The position numbers and the translations under genes were made by a program. DNA of 47,205 nt from Candidatus Omnitrophota bacterium (GTDB lineage: Bacteria; Omnitrophota; Gorgyraeia; S143-82). Under the pieces are notes generated by a model. It worked only from the letters and a program-made list of their open reading frames with translations. It was not told the DNA's origin and did not search any database. The DNA lies in the NCBI GenBank assembly GCA_015494465.1, contig WGBD01000010.1, positions 1 through 47,205 of the forward strand. The letters are read 5' to 3'. Positions 22,923 to 31,499 of the stretch are shown piece by piece. Position 1 is the stretch's first letter. The number at the start of each line of letters is the position of its first letter.

Positions 22923-24389
22923 ATGAAACGGCTTATAGTGATCCTCGTCGCGACATTCTTCGTCTTTGACCTCGCCTTGGCCCAGACGGAGATCGGGGTG
23001 TGGTTAGGGAATTCGAATCCTTCCAGCGAAGATGTCAAGGGGTTTGAACAGAAGATAGGTAGACACATCTCTTCGGTCTTGATCTTCCAAGGGATGTATC
23101 CCGGTGGGGTGGAGCCCATATTGCCCTCTACCTTCAGGAACATCCTCTGTCACGACGGTTACAATACCCACACCTCTCTCCACTTTACCCTGGAGCCCTG
23201 GGTGAACCTGACCTCTATAGCCAACGGCTTTTACGATCCGGTCTTTAAAGGTCTAGCAAAGAAGTTGAGCTCCTACCCGGGAGAGGTCCGATTTCGCTTC
23301 GGTCACGAGATGATCCAGGACGACGATCCAGGCACTCCTGGGTGGTACCCTTGGCAGGATCGCCCAGAGGAATACAAGAGGGCCTACCTGCGGATTTACC
23401 ACATATTCCGTTCTTCTGGGGCAGATAATGTGAGATTCGTGTGGTCTCCGAACCACCACCTAGCGGATCCCCAGGTCTTGGCCAAGTACTATCCGGGTAA
23501 AGAGTATGTGGACTGGATTGGTATGGACGGATACGAGTGGTATCCTGGGGAGAGCTTCGACGACATCTTCTCTGCCCTCTACGAGGCAGTTACGAACCAT
23601 CCCGAGATCTTCGGAGACAAGGACATAATGTTGGCGGAGTTTGCAGCCATGGAGGGAGGAGATAAGGCGGTTTGGATCCAAGACGCCTTCAACAAGATAA
23701 AGGACGAGTACCAGAAGATAAAGGCCTTCTACTGGTTCGACGAGGACAAGGAGCGCGATTGGCGGGTGGATTCCTCCCCTGAAAGTCTGGAGGCCTTTAG
23801 AAAGGCCATGAAGGATCCCTACTTCGTTGGGCACGCAGAGGATCCCTCAGATCCCTGTCCTTACGAGAAAAAGAAGATCGTCGAAGACGGTAACGCAAAC
23901 CTAAAGATCCAGGTCGAGGTTCCTAGGGTGAATCAGTTGCAGGTGGCGATCAGCAAGGTCAATCCCGATAATTCCTGGAGTAAGGAGGAAGAGATCGACT
24001 TCGGTCAGCTGGAGTTCGACGAGGAGAACAAGATATTCCGTTCGCGGGTCTACTTCGTGATGGATGTAGGGATCGCTTGCAATTCCGGGGAATGGAAGCT
24101 CGTCTACGAGGCAACCCCTTTGGTCTCTCCCAACGGAGGAGATCTGAGCGATCACATAAATGTTACCTTCTGCTCCATGGAGGGGGGCAACGAGCGGGTG
24201 ATAGAGAAGGTCGCTTACAGCGACTTCCACAAGGAGTTTTCGAAAGAGCAACTAGAAGGGAGGTGGTTGCGGATCTATTATGGATTGGCCACTGGTTTGG
24301 AGGATGCCCCGGGGGTTAGTCCGGTCTCTCTGGCTCTACCCGCAGGGGAATACCAGGGCTCGGTTACGGTAAGTTTGGTGGTGAAGTAG
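22923..24389 (+). CDS. Secreted GH26 glycoside hydrolase fused to a pilin-like domain
   Basis: A 488-residue exported protein; signal peptide MKRLIVILVATFFVFDLALA, mature end QTEIG. Residues about 25-300 form a GH26 (beta/alpha)8 barrel: general acid E129 in RFRFGHEMIQ, nucleophile E239 in IMLAEFAAMEGG, 110 residues apart as in characterised GH26 mannanases, plus VRFVWSPNHH and YVDWIGMDGYEW. GH26 members attack beta-mannan, beta-1,3-1,4-glucan or xylan; substrate not readable here. Residues about 315-488 form a second domain clearly homologous to the whole next gene product (QVAISKVNPDNSW; WLRIYYGLATG; LPAGEYQGSVTVSL). That domain ends in the G-x-Y-x-G-x-V-x-V strand of spore-coat-U/archaic pilin subunits. 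An enzyme carried on a fibre subunit is the likely meaning. Confidence 0.82.
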   Translation: MKRLIVILVATFFVFDLALAQTEIGVWLGNSNPSSEDVKGFEQKIGRHISSVLIFQGMYPGGVEPILPSTFRNILCHDGYNTHTSLHFTLEPWVNLTSIANGFYDPVFKGLAKKLSSYPGEVRFRFGHEMIQDDDPGTPGWYPWQDRPEEYKRAYLRIYHIFRSSGADNVRFVWSPNHHLADPQVLAKYYPGKEYVDWIGMDGYEWYPGESFDDIFSALYEAVTNHPEIFGDKDIMLAEFAAMEGGDKAVWIQDAFNKIKDEYQKIKAFYWFDEDKERDWRVDSSPESLEAFRKAMKDPYFVGHAEDPSDPCPYEKKKIVEDGNANLKIQVEVPRVNQLQVAISKVNPDNSWSKEEEIDFGQLEFDEENKIFRSRVYFVMDVGIACNSGEWKLVYEATPLVSPNGGDLSDHINVTFCSMEGGNERVIEKVAYSDFHKEFSKEQLEGRWLRIYYGLATGLEDAPGVSPVSLALPAGEYQGSVTVSLVVK

Positions 24390-24412
24390 CGGTTTAAGGA
24401 GGAGGTGAGGTC

Positions 24413-24997
24413 ATGAAAAGAGCAGTAGCGGTCTTGTTAGCGAGTGCGGTGTTGGGCCTTGGGTTGGCTTATGCCCAGACCACGAGCAAGAATGTGGTGA
24501 TAAAGGCACAGATCCCTTCCCAGGAGGGGCTATCGGTGGCCATATCCCGGATAGACAAGAACAATAACTGGCACACCGCTGACGAGATCTTCTTCAACTC
24601 CTTGCATTACAACACTGATTACGGGATATTCCTCTCCGACGACTACTACGCGGTGGATGTGGGGGTGTTGAGCAACGCAGTGGACTGGACGCTTTCCTAC
24701 ACCGCTACCAGTGTGGTCGGCCCTAACAACTACAAGTTGGACAAGCACATAAATGTGACCTTCGTCAAACAGATAAGTGACAGTGAGGCCCAGGAACTGA
24801 CCAAGGTCACCTATGGAGATGCCCTTGGTCCGCTCAGCTTCAACAAGGCTGATCTCCAGGGAGGTTGGTTGAGGATCTACTACGGCATCGCTACCGGGGA
24901 TCAGCAGACCGACGCACCCGGTGCTGCGCCCATAACCACCGATGTGCCGGCAGGTCTGTATTCCGGTACCATCACCATCACCTTGACCACTCGCTAA
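24413..24997 (+). CDS. Pilin-like secreted subunit (spore-coat-U/DUF4402-like pattern)
   Basis: A 194-residue exported protein; signal peptide MKRAVAVLLASAVLGLGLAYA, mature start QTTSKN. The mature chain is beta-rich, contains no cysteine, and ends VPAGLYSGTITITLTTR, the closing strand pattern of archaic chaperone-usher subunits (spore coat U, CsuA/B) and DUF4402. It aligns along its length with the C-terminal domain of the upstream GH26 protein: VAISRIDKNNNW against VAISKVNPDNSW, DKHINVTF against SDHINVTF, GGWLRIYYGIATG against GRWLRIYYGLATG. The ribosome binding site AAGGAGGAGGTGA is near perfect, and a strong terminator follows, as expected for an abundant structural subunit. Early alternating hydrophobics (NVVIKAQIP) could be a donor strand. 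Fibre formation is inference. Confidence 0.72.
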   Translation: MKRAVAVLLASAVLGLGLAYAQTTSKNVVIKAQIPSQEGLSVAISRIDKNNNWHTADEIFFNSLHYNTDYGIFLSDDYYAVDVGVLSNAVDWTLSYTATSVVGPNNYKLDKHINVTFVKQISDSEAQELTKVTYGDALGPLSFNKADLQGGWLRIYYGIATGDQQTDAPGAAPITTDVPAGLYSGTITITLTTR

Positions 24998-25015
24998 CCA
25001 ATCCGGTAGTTATAG

Positions 25016-25051
25016 AGGTGCCCATGGTTGATTCCCGTGGGCACCTTTTTT
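25016..25051 (+). terminator. Rho-independent terminator of the fibre locus
   Basis: AGGTGCCCATGG pairs with CCGTGGGCACCT (12-bp stem including one G-T pair, 25016-25027 with 25035-25046, 7-nt loop), followed by TTTTTT. This is the clearest terminator in the window and closes the locus after the pilin-like gene. Confidence 0.93.
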
Positions 25052-25078
25052 ATCCTCTAATTGATGGAGAGGTTAAAG

Positions 25079-28000
25079 ATGGATGGTAAGAGGTCTGCTT
25101 CCGTCTCAGGGTACTGGAAGAAGGTGATGGTCGTCTGCTTCGGCGTCATCTTCTTTGCTTCCTGTCTTTCCTGGGCAGGGGTGGAGGGTGTTGTCTGGAG
25201 CGGTGATGGTTTGGGCTTCTCCCTGGTCTCGGAGTCGGGGAGATCTTCCTTGGGGGAGAGGCTGGTTTTGGAGGCCCTTGCCTTTGAGAGGGATCGGGTC
25301 TGGGTAAACCTTGCACCCTGGATAGACGAGAGGCAGGCGTTGGCCCCAGAACTGGTAGGGACCGCGTTGGGGCGCGTGCTGTTGGAGGCAGACCTCCAGC
25401 TGAAGAGGGATGTGGCCTCTCAGATGCTGGCCTTGGCAGATGAGCTGAGGAATCTCGGGAACGGTCTCCCTCGAGTCTGGATATCCCCGGACCGCGTGGA
25501 GTTGGGCACCGAGGGAGGGCGGTGCAGGATAGCCTCTTTGACCTTAAGGGTATCGGTGGAAGGGATCTCCGACGAAAAGGTTAGGGCAAAATTGGAGTCT
25601 CGTCTTACCCGATTGGTCAACTCTGCGGATCGGTATGGGGATCTTCGAGAACTGATGAAGGCAGTGTTCTTGGCGGAATTCCTGCGGGGGATAGGGCCTT
25701 CCCCAGACCTCTGGTCGGTCTATTCTCATCTCGTCAGGCGAAGTGCCCCTAAGCGATACGATGTACTCCAGGCCTACCAAAGAGATTTTTTCTCTCCTGA
25801 GGAGTTTGATCGGGGAGCTGGGCAGGTCTGGGCTATAGGGGGGATAAGGTGCGACGGCGGGAGAGTGGAGAAGACGCCCTTAAGGGAGTGGGAGGTGAGG
25901 AAGGCCTATGTGGAGAGGGCAGAGGATGTCCTTGGGAGGCTTATACCCCCTTTGGGGGAGTCCCAGGAGGGCTATCTCCTGGATGGCCTGAGGAGGGAGT
26001 TGAGGGATCGCTTGACGAATACTCGAGGGAGGTGGGAGGGGTATCGCCTTTATGTGGACTCTGCTTTGAAAGAGTTCGGGCTTGGAGGGGAAGAGGTGGA
26101 CCTAGTGGCCTACGCCCTTGCCCTGTACGACGGAAAGATCTCCCTTGAACCTGGGGATCTGCCTAGCCTACTGTTGCTGAATCTGGCGAATCTGGTGGAG
26201 GATTATCCCTTGAGTCTAACCGCTTGGCAGTTGGACTTGGTGCGGTTTTTAGACCTAGAGCGGGTTGTTAAAGCAGTAAATGTGTATATACTTCAAAGAG
26301 AAGGTTATGCCTTTGAGAAGGCGAAGGAAAGGGTGGAGGAGATCTGGGAGGGCGTGAATAGGACCCTGGTAGAGATGCGGCGGGAAAAGAATTTTATACC
26401 ATCTTCAAAGGCCAGAGGTGAGGCGGAGTTCGCCAAACTGATGTCCGCCCTGCCGGATAAGTTGAAGGCCCTGCTCGACGAGGTCCACCGGAACAGGATG
26501 GTGGTGGCGGACCCCAAGACCTGGACCACCCTGAGAGAGAAACTAAGCGATGAGCAGTGGGCGGGCTTCTTGACCTTGGTCTCTCTACAGTTCCTTTCTC
26601 CCCAAGAGATCCGGAGATTCGTCTCCCGGGAAAGGGTCAGTGCCTACCTGGAGACCTTGCTCGAGGTAGAGCAAAAGGCCCTCGCGGAACTGTCCGGCAG
26701 TCGTCTGGACGAGGTGGAGGCCTTCGTGGTAGACGGGATAAAGCTCTGCGCACGGGTATATTCGGATCTGGTGCGGGAGAAGCTGGGATACAAGTTTGCT
26801 TCTCCGCTTACGGACGAGGAGTGGGAGTCCTATAAAGAGGAGTACAAAAAGGTCCTGGGGGAGGAGGGTCTTGAGGATCTGCTTGAGGAATTGCGCAGGT
26901 TTGCTGAGGAGATGAAGCGCAATGGCAAAAGGAAGGTCGTTATCTTCAACGCCACCTTCTTCGGTGGAGGCGTTGCAGAGATGATCCCGGGGATGTGGCG
27001 GTTCCTGCAGAGGTTTGGGATAGAGGTGGAGTGGCAGATAGTCCGTCCCCGCAATCCAAGCCGGTTCTACGCGGTGACCAAGAAGATGCACAACGCCATC
27101 CAGGGGCAGGAAGTGGAGTTTACGGACGAGGATGTGAAGCTACTGGAGACGGTTGGGCGGGACAACTTTGAGATATACAAGTCGTGGATAGACGATCCGG
27201 AGGTGGGGGCGGTATTCTTCGAGGATCCACAGGTGGTCTCTACCCTTAAGTTCTTCTTGGACTATCTGGACGCTACTGGGCGGAGGTTTCCGATCGCCTT
27301 TCGCCTGCACATAGATGTCAGCGGTTTGCAGGGTAAGAACGCGGATTCGGGGGCAGGGAAACTGTGGGCGTATCTGGACGGGGTCCTCTCTCGCTTGAGA
27401 GAGGAGCACTCGGGTGTCCTGTTGTGCCAGCCTTACCTCGTTCCGCCCACCTGGGAAGGAAAGGAACGCGTGTTTACCCAACCGCCTGGTATAGACATAC
27501 TCAGCCCCAAGAACAGCGTAAAATCCAGAGAGGAGGTACTAGAGATACTTCACCGGTTGAAGGCAAAGGAGAGGTTTGGGAGGGACCTGGCCCCTCTGCT
27601 GGACAGCGGTCGGCAGGTGATAGTCACCGGGGCAAGGGCGGATGCCTGGAAGGGCCTGCTTCAGGTGGCCTTGGCATATGTGGACCTGGTCAAGAGGTGG
27701 GAGGGGGAAGGCCGGTCCAAGGACGAACTGCCGGTGATGGTCCTATTCGCAGGCGGGGCGGACGACGATCCGGAGATAAAGGTCATACGGCCCCAGTTGG
27801 AGGCCTTGGTAGACAGGTACAAAGATTACATATACTTTCTCTGGAATCCCCAAGGAGAGGAGGTAGGTGCGGTCTACAGGCTGGCGGGGATGACCAAGGG
27901 GCCGGTGGCAATCGCCTCGGTTAAGGAGGGCTATAATCTGGTGATTGCCGAGGCGATCCGCCAGGGCGCCTTGCCCATCACCACAAATGCAGGGGGGTTG

Positions 28001-28912
28001 AAACGGTTTGAAAGCATTCGGGTAAACGGGCAGACCTATCCCTGGATAATAGACCTCAAGGACCCGAAGGTGAAAAGGCTCTTCGAGGAGGCCCAACCGA
28101 AGGAGTTGATGGACGAGGACTCCGAGGTAACCAAGGCATTGGTGGAGAGGCTGACTGCCAAGTTGGATGGGTTCTTGCGGGAGTACAGGCGGAATCCCCA
28201 GGAGTATCTGGCTCACCTCGGCCCACTTACCCGCCATGTGTTTGAGACCTCCCTCTTGCCTATGAGCCGGGATTACCTGAGGTGGACGGTGGAGTACCTT
28301 AGTGGGAATTGGCAGGGTCCCGAGAAGGAGGTGTTGCCAAGGTATGTGTATGTGGTGGTGGAGGATCCCGAGAGGCTGGGTAAGGTCTTGAGGGAGTACA
28401 TCCCCTCCCGGTTGAGTTTGGCTGAGGGGCGGTTGAAGGATCGCCTTGCCTGGTTCGTGGCTGTGGGTGAACTGCTCTTAGGGGTGGAGAGGGATCCAGT
28501 TTCTAGGACCGTTTCCCTTTCCGGTCAGGGACAGCGGAGTGAGTTGCACCACTGGTTGGCGTTGTTGTTTCCCGACTCAATCGAGCTAGGGCCTCCTTCC
28601 GAGGAGGCAGAGGCCTCGGTGGAGGAGCTGATGAGGTTGGGTGAGGAGTTGGACAAAGAGGGCTTCCGTTCCTGGTTGAAAGACAGGGTCGATATCTTTC
28701 CCGAGGCCTGGATCTCAGGGTTCGATAGCAAGCGGTTCAGCGTAAAGATGCTGGTGGCCTCCTATGTGCTCGAGAGGTTGGGGGAGAAGGGCGCTTTGAC
28801 TGCAGTGCTAGAGAGGCTGGCCGGGCAGATAGGCCTGGAGGACATCTTGGAGTTTGTCCACAGGCTGGATTCCTTGGTAAAAGAGACCGAGCGGGGCGGT
28901 GTAGAGTTTTAG
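25079..28912 (+). CDS. Giant exported protein with embedded TreT-like GT4 glycosyltransferase
   Basis: A 1277-residue protein. ATG 25079 is set by GGAGAGG (25066-25072); an upstream ATG at 25064 has no such site. The N-terminus is a signal peptide or anchor (KKVMVVCFGVIFFASCLSWAG). The FASC could even be a weak lipobox. Residues about 40-260 resemble the N-terminal part of the protein at 45129 (shared V-N/D-L, A-D-x-x-L-K-x-x-V and L-R-V patterns). Residues about 615-1050 are a GT-B glycosyltransferase close to trehalose-synthase TreT: FNATFFGGGVAEMIPGMW, KKMHNAIQGQE, the phosphate-site TGARADAWKG, and the E-x7-E motif in KEGYNLVIAEAI. Nucleotide-sugar donors are not expected outside the cytoplasm, so either the N-terminus is a cytoplasm-facing anchor or the domain has another role. 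No partner gene points to a substrate. Confidence 0.75.
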   Translation: MDGKRSASVSGYWKKVMVVCFGVIFFASCLSWAGVEGVVWSGDGLGFSLVSESGRSSLGERLVLEALAFERDRVWVNLAPWIDERQALAPELVGTALGRVLLEADLQLKRDVASQMLALADELRNLGNGLPRVWISPDRVELGTEGGRCRIASLTLRVSVEGISDEKVRAKLESRLTRLVNSADRYGDLRELMKAVFLAEFLRGIGPSPDLWSVYSHLVRRSAPKRYDVLQAYQRDFFSPEEFDRGAGQVWAIGGIRCDGGRVEKTPLREWEVRKAYVERAEDVLGRLIPPLGESQEGYLLDGLRRELRDRLTNTRGRWEGYRLYVDSALKEFGLGGEEVDLVAYALALYDGKISLEPGDLPSLLLLNLANLVEDYPLSLTAWQLDLVRFLDLERVVKAVNVYILQREGYAFEKAKERVEEIWEGVNRTLVEMRREKNFIPSSKARGEAEFAKLMSALPDKLKALLDEVHRNRMVVADPKTWTTLREKLSDEQWAGFLTLVSLQFLSPQEIRRFVSRERVSAYLETLLEVEQKALAELSGSRLDEVEAFVVDGIKLCARVYSDLVREKLGYKFASPLTDEEWESYKEEYKKVLGEEGLEDLLEELRRFAEEMKRNGKRKVVIFNATFFGGGVAEMIPGMWRFLQRFGIEVEWQIVRPRNPSRFYAVTKKMHNAIQGQEVEFTDEDVKLLETVGRDNFEIYKSWIDDPEVGAVFFEDPQVVSTLKFFLDYLDATGRRFPIAFRLHIDVSGLQGKNADSGAGKLWAYLDGVLSRLREEHSGVLLCQPYLVPPTWEGKERVFTQPPGIDILSPKNSVKSREEVLEILHRLKAKERFGRDLAPLLDSGRQVIVTGARADAWKGLLQVALAYVDLVKRWEGEGRSKDELPVMVLFAGGADDDPEIKVIRPQLEALVDRYKDYIYFLWNPQGEEVGAVYRLAGMTKGPVAIASVKEGYNLVIAEAIRQGALPITTNAGGLKRFESIRVNGQTYPWIIDLKDPKVKRLFEEAQPKELMDEDSEVTKALVERLTAKLDGFLREYRRNPQEYLAHLGPLTRHVFETSLLPMSRDYLRWTVEYLSGNWQGPEKEVLPRYVYVVVEDPERLGKVLREYIPSRLSLAEGRLKDRLAWFVAVGELLLGVERDPVSRTVSLSGQGQRSELHHWLALLFPDSIELGPPSEEAEASVEELMRLGEELDKEGFRSWLKDRVDIFPEAWISGFDSKRFSVKMLVASYVLERLGEKGALTAVLERLAGQIGLEDILEFVHRLDSLVKETERGGVEF

Positions 28913-28951
28913 TCTCTGCGCGGGTTTCTGGAATCTTTCCCTTCCCGGAGG

Positions 28952-28957
28952 TATAAT
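28952..28957 (+). promoter_or_regulatory. -10 box of serS
   Basis: TATAAT with a weak -35 (TGGAAT, 28929-28934, 17-bp spacer). Expected start about 28964, giving a 22-nt leader that carries GGGAGGAGG. No T-box or other leader structure fits in so short a leader. Confidence 0.55.
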
Positions 28958-28985
28958 CTTTTTGTCCAAGCGGGAGGAGGTCTTT

Positions 28986-30260
28986 ATGTTGGACATACGG
29001 TTCATCAGGGAGAATCTGGATCTGGTAAAAGAACGGGTGGCCAGCAAGGGATACGAGATAGATTGGGATCGCTTCGTCGCCATAGACTCCGAGAGGCGAA
29101 GACTTCAGGCCGAACTTGACGAGTTAAGGAACCGACGGAAGCAGGTCTCCAAAGAGATTGGAATCCGCAAGAGGGCCGGGGAGGATGTGAGTCCCTTGCT
29201 CTCCGAGGCGGAGGAGTTGTCCACGAAGGTGGGGGAGGCCGAAGATAGGCTCAGCGTTTTGGAGAGGGACCTGCGCGGAATATTGATACGGATTCCCAAC
29301 CTGCCCCATCCTTCGGTTCCGGTGGGCGGCCCGGAGAGAAACCAGGTGGTGAAGGAGTGGGGAAGGATAGAGGAGAAGCCCTTCAAGGTGAGGCCCCACT
29401 GGGAGGTGGCCATAGACTTGGGGATAATGGACTTCGAGCGGGCCTCTAAGATATCGGGTTCTAACTTTGCCCTCTTTCTGGGGACAGGCGCCAGGTTGGA
29501 GAGGGCCCTGTTTACCTTTATGCTGGACCTGCATACCCGCAAGCACGGGTATAAAGAGGTCTTCCCTCCCTTCCTGGTCAACCGCGAGTGCATGTTCGGG
29601 ACCGGACAGTTGCCGAATCTGGAAGAGGACATGTACAGGTTAAAGGACGACGACCTCTTCCTGATACCGACTGCAGAGGTGCCGGTTACCAACCTGCACC
29701 GGGACGAGGTCTTGGAAGAGGAGTCCCTGCCCCTGTATTACACCGCCTATACTGCCTGTTTTCGGCGGGAGGCAGGCTCTTACGGGAGGGATACGAAGGG
29801 CCTGTTGCGGGTGCACCAGTTTGATAAGGTGGAGTTGGTGAAGTTTACCCTCCCCGAGACCTCGTACGAGGAACACGAGAAACTTTTAAGGGATGCCGAG
29901 GAGGTCCTGCAGTTGTTGAAGGTCCCTTATCGGGTGGTCCTGCTCGCGTCCGGGGATCTCAGTTTCGCCGCAGCGAAGTGCTACGACATAGAGATATGGG
30001 CCCCGGGGGTGGAGAAGTGGTTGGAGGTCTCCTCCTGCAGTAACTTCGAGGACTTTCAGGCCCGTCGGGCCAACATCCGATTCCGCAGGAAGGGGTCCCG
30101 CAAGACGGAGTTCGTCCACACCCTCAACGCCTCAGGGGTGGCTCTGGCCCGGTTGGTCGCTGCCATATTGGAGCTCTATCAACTGCCCGACGGCAGGGTG
30201 GAGGTCCCAGAGGCCCTGCGCCCGTATGTGGGGCAGGATGTAATAGGCTATGAAGGCTGA
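28986..30260 (+). CDS. serS: Seryl-tRNA synthetase
   Basis: A 424-residue class II synthetase that charges tRNA-Ser (and tRNA-Sec where present). The N-terminal long antiparallel coiled coil (residues about 25-105, ERRRLQAELDELRNRRKQV) contacts the tRNA long variable arm. The catalytic domain has motif 2 (TACFRREAGSYGRDTKGLLR), the serine-binding PTAEVPVTNLHRDE, and motif 3 (NASGVALARLVAAILE). Start ATG 28986 is 5 nt after GGGAGGAGG; the upstream in-frame start at 28962 overlaps the promoter. The 3' end overlaps rsmI by 11 bp. Confidence 0.97.
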   Translation: MLDIRFIRENLDLVKERVASKGYEIDWDRFVAIDSERRRLQAELDELRNRRKQVSKEIGIRKRAGEDVSPLLSEAEELSTKVGEAEDRLSVLERDLRGILIRIPNLPHPSVPVGGPERNQVVKEWGRIEEKPFKVRPHWEVAIDLGIMDFERASKISGSNFALFLGTGARLERALFTFMLDLHTRKHGYKEVFPPFLVNRECMFGTGQLPNLEEDMYRLKDDDLFLIPTAEVPVTNLHRDEVLEEESLPLYYTAYTACFRREAGSYGRDTKGLLRVHQFDKVELVKFTLPETSYEEHEKLLRDAEEVLQLLKVPYRVVLLASGDLSFAAAKCYDIEIWAPGVEKWLEVSSCSNFEDFQARRANIRFRRKGSRKTEFVHTLNASGVALARLVAAILELYQLPDGRVEVPEALRPYVGQDVIGYEG

Positions 30261-31020
30261 AGCCGGCAACCGTTCTTTGGGGGTCCTTTATCTGGTTGCC
30301 AGCCCTATCGGTAACCTCGAGGACATCACCTTTAGGGCACTGCGGATCCTCCGAGAGGTGGATGTCATCGCCTGTGAGGACACCCGCTGGGCCAAGAAAC
30401 TCCTATCGAGGTACGAGATAAAGAAGCCCCTTTTGTCCTACCACGAACACAACGAGCAGGCCCGAACTAAGGAGTTGATGGATTACCTGCTGAAAGGTAG
30501 GGATGTGGCCCTGTTGAGTGATGCAGGCACGCCCTTGATAGACGATCCCGGCTATCCTCTGGTGAGGTATGCGGTGGAGAGCGGGATAAAGGTGGTGCCC
30601 TTGCCTGGTCCTTCGGCCTTTCTCTCCGCCTTGGTCGCCTCGGGCCTTCCCTGTGATAGGTTCCTGTTTACTGGATTTCTGCCTAGGAAGAAGGGGAGGA
30701 AGACCCGCCTGTGGCAGATAAGGAGGATGGCGGAGGAGGGGGCGATAACCGTCGTCTTCTACGAGGCACCCCACCGTTTGAGGAGGTTGATAGACGATCT
30801 CGTGTACTTCTTCGGGGCAGAGACCCGGGCGGTAGTGGCCAAGGAGCTGACCAAGGTGAACGAAGACTTCCTTAGGGGGACCCTTGAGGAGGTGCAGGCC
30901 TTTCTTTCGCAACGAGAGGACTGGATACGGGGGGAGTTCGTGGTCTTGATATACATAGAAAAGAGACATACTTTTCCCGAGATAAAGATCCCGGAGGTAG
31001 TTCCCAAAGGCGGAGATTGA
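30250..31020 (+). CDS. rsmI: 16S rRNA 2'-O-methyltransferase RsmI
   Basis: A 256-residue SAM-dependent enzyme that 2'-O-methylates C1402 of 16S rRNA (E. coli numbering). Signatures: LYLVASPIGNLEDITFRALR, IACEDTRWAKKLL, LLSYHEHNE, LLSDAGTPLIDDPGYPLV, VPLPGPSAFLSALVASGL, FTGFLPRKKGRK and VFYEAPHRLRR. All belong to the tetrapyrrole-methylase-fold RsmI family, and the length is close to normal. ATG 30250 lies within the last codons of serS, so translation is coupled. Confidence 0.97.
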   Translation: MKAEAGNRSLGVLYLVASPIGNLEDITFRALRILREVDVIACEDTRWAKKLLSRYEIKKPLLSYHEHNEQARTKELMDYLLKGRDVALLSDAGTPLIDDPGYPLVRYAVESGIKVVPLPGPSAFLSALVASGLPCDRFLFTGFLPRKKGRKTRLWQIRRMAEEGAITVVFYEAPHRLRRLIDDLVYFFGAETRAVVAKELTKVNEDFLRGTLEEVQAFLSQREDWIRGEFVVLIYIEKRHTFPEIKIPEVVPKGGD

Positions 31021-31029
31021 ATATATAAT
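31001..31029 (+). promoter_or_regulatory. Promoter giving a probably leaderless ptsN-like mRNA
   Basis: TTCCCA (31001-31006), 17-bp spacer, TATAAT (31024-31029). Only 8 nt separate the -10 box from ATG 31038, so the transcript would begin one or two bases before the start codon. No Shine-Dalgarno sequence is present. Confidence 0.6.
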
Positions 31030-31037
31030 GAACTGTT

Positions 31038-31499
31038 ATGGACATAAGCCAGTATCTCTCACCAGATAGGATATTCTTGGATAAGATCTTCGAGTCCAAG
31101 GAAGAGATGTTGAACTTCCTCCTGGAGAAGGTGGCTGGCGATCCTGCGGTGCTGGACCCGGAGGAGGTGCGTAAGGACCTGTTCGAGCGGGAGGCAAAGG
31201 GCGGTACTGCCCTGGAAGACGGGATAGCGGTCCCCCACGCCCGCACTAACGGGGTAAGGGACATAGTGATGGCCTTTGTGCGCTTGGGGGTGCCCTTGGA
31301 TCTGGGTTCAGCCGACGGAAGGCCTTCCCGGTTCGTGTTTTTGATACTGGTCCCTAAGGATAGGGTGAATGAGTACCTTGAGGTCTTAGGACACATCGCC
31401 AGGATAATGAAGAGACCGACGGTGAGGGAGAGGTTGATAGGTCTGAAGACCCCAGAGGAGGTCTTCGACATCTTTAAGGAGTTGGAGGTCAAGGGATGA
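31038..31499 (+). CDS. PTS EIIA (PtsN/fructose type) domain protein
   Basis: A 153-residue single EIIA domain of the fructose/nitrogen family. The phospho-acceptor is H67 in GIAVPHARTNGVRD; the LSPDRIFLDKIFESKEEML opening and RFVFLILVPKD strand are typical. No EIIB, EIIC, HPr or EI genes are nearby, so it is more likely a regulatory PtsN-type protein than a sugar transporter part. The -10 box is 8 nt upstream of ATG and there is no ribosome binding site, implying leaderless translation. It overlaps the macro-Nudix gene by 4 bp (ATGA). Confidence 0.9.
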   Translation: MDISQYLSPDRIFLDKIFESKEEMLNFLLEKVAGDPAVLDPEEVRKDLFEREAKGGTALEDGIAVPHARTNGVRDIVMAFVRLGVPLDLGSADGRPSRFVFLILVPKDRVNEYLEVLGHIARIMKRPTVRERLIGLKTPEEVFDIFKELEVKG

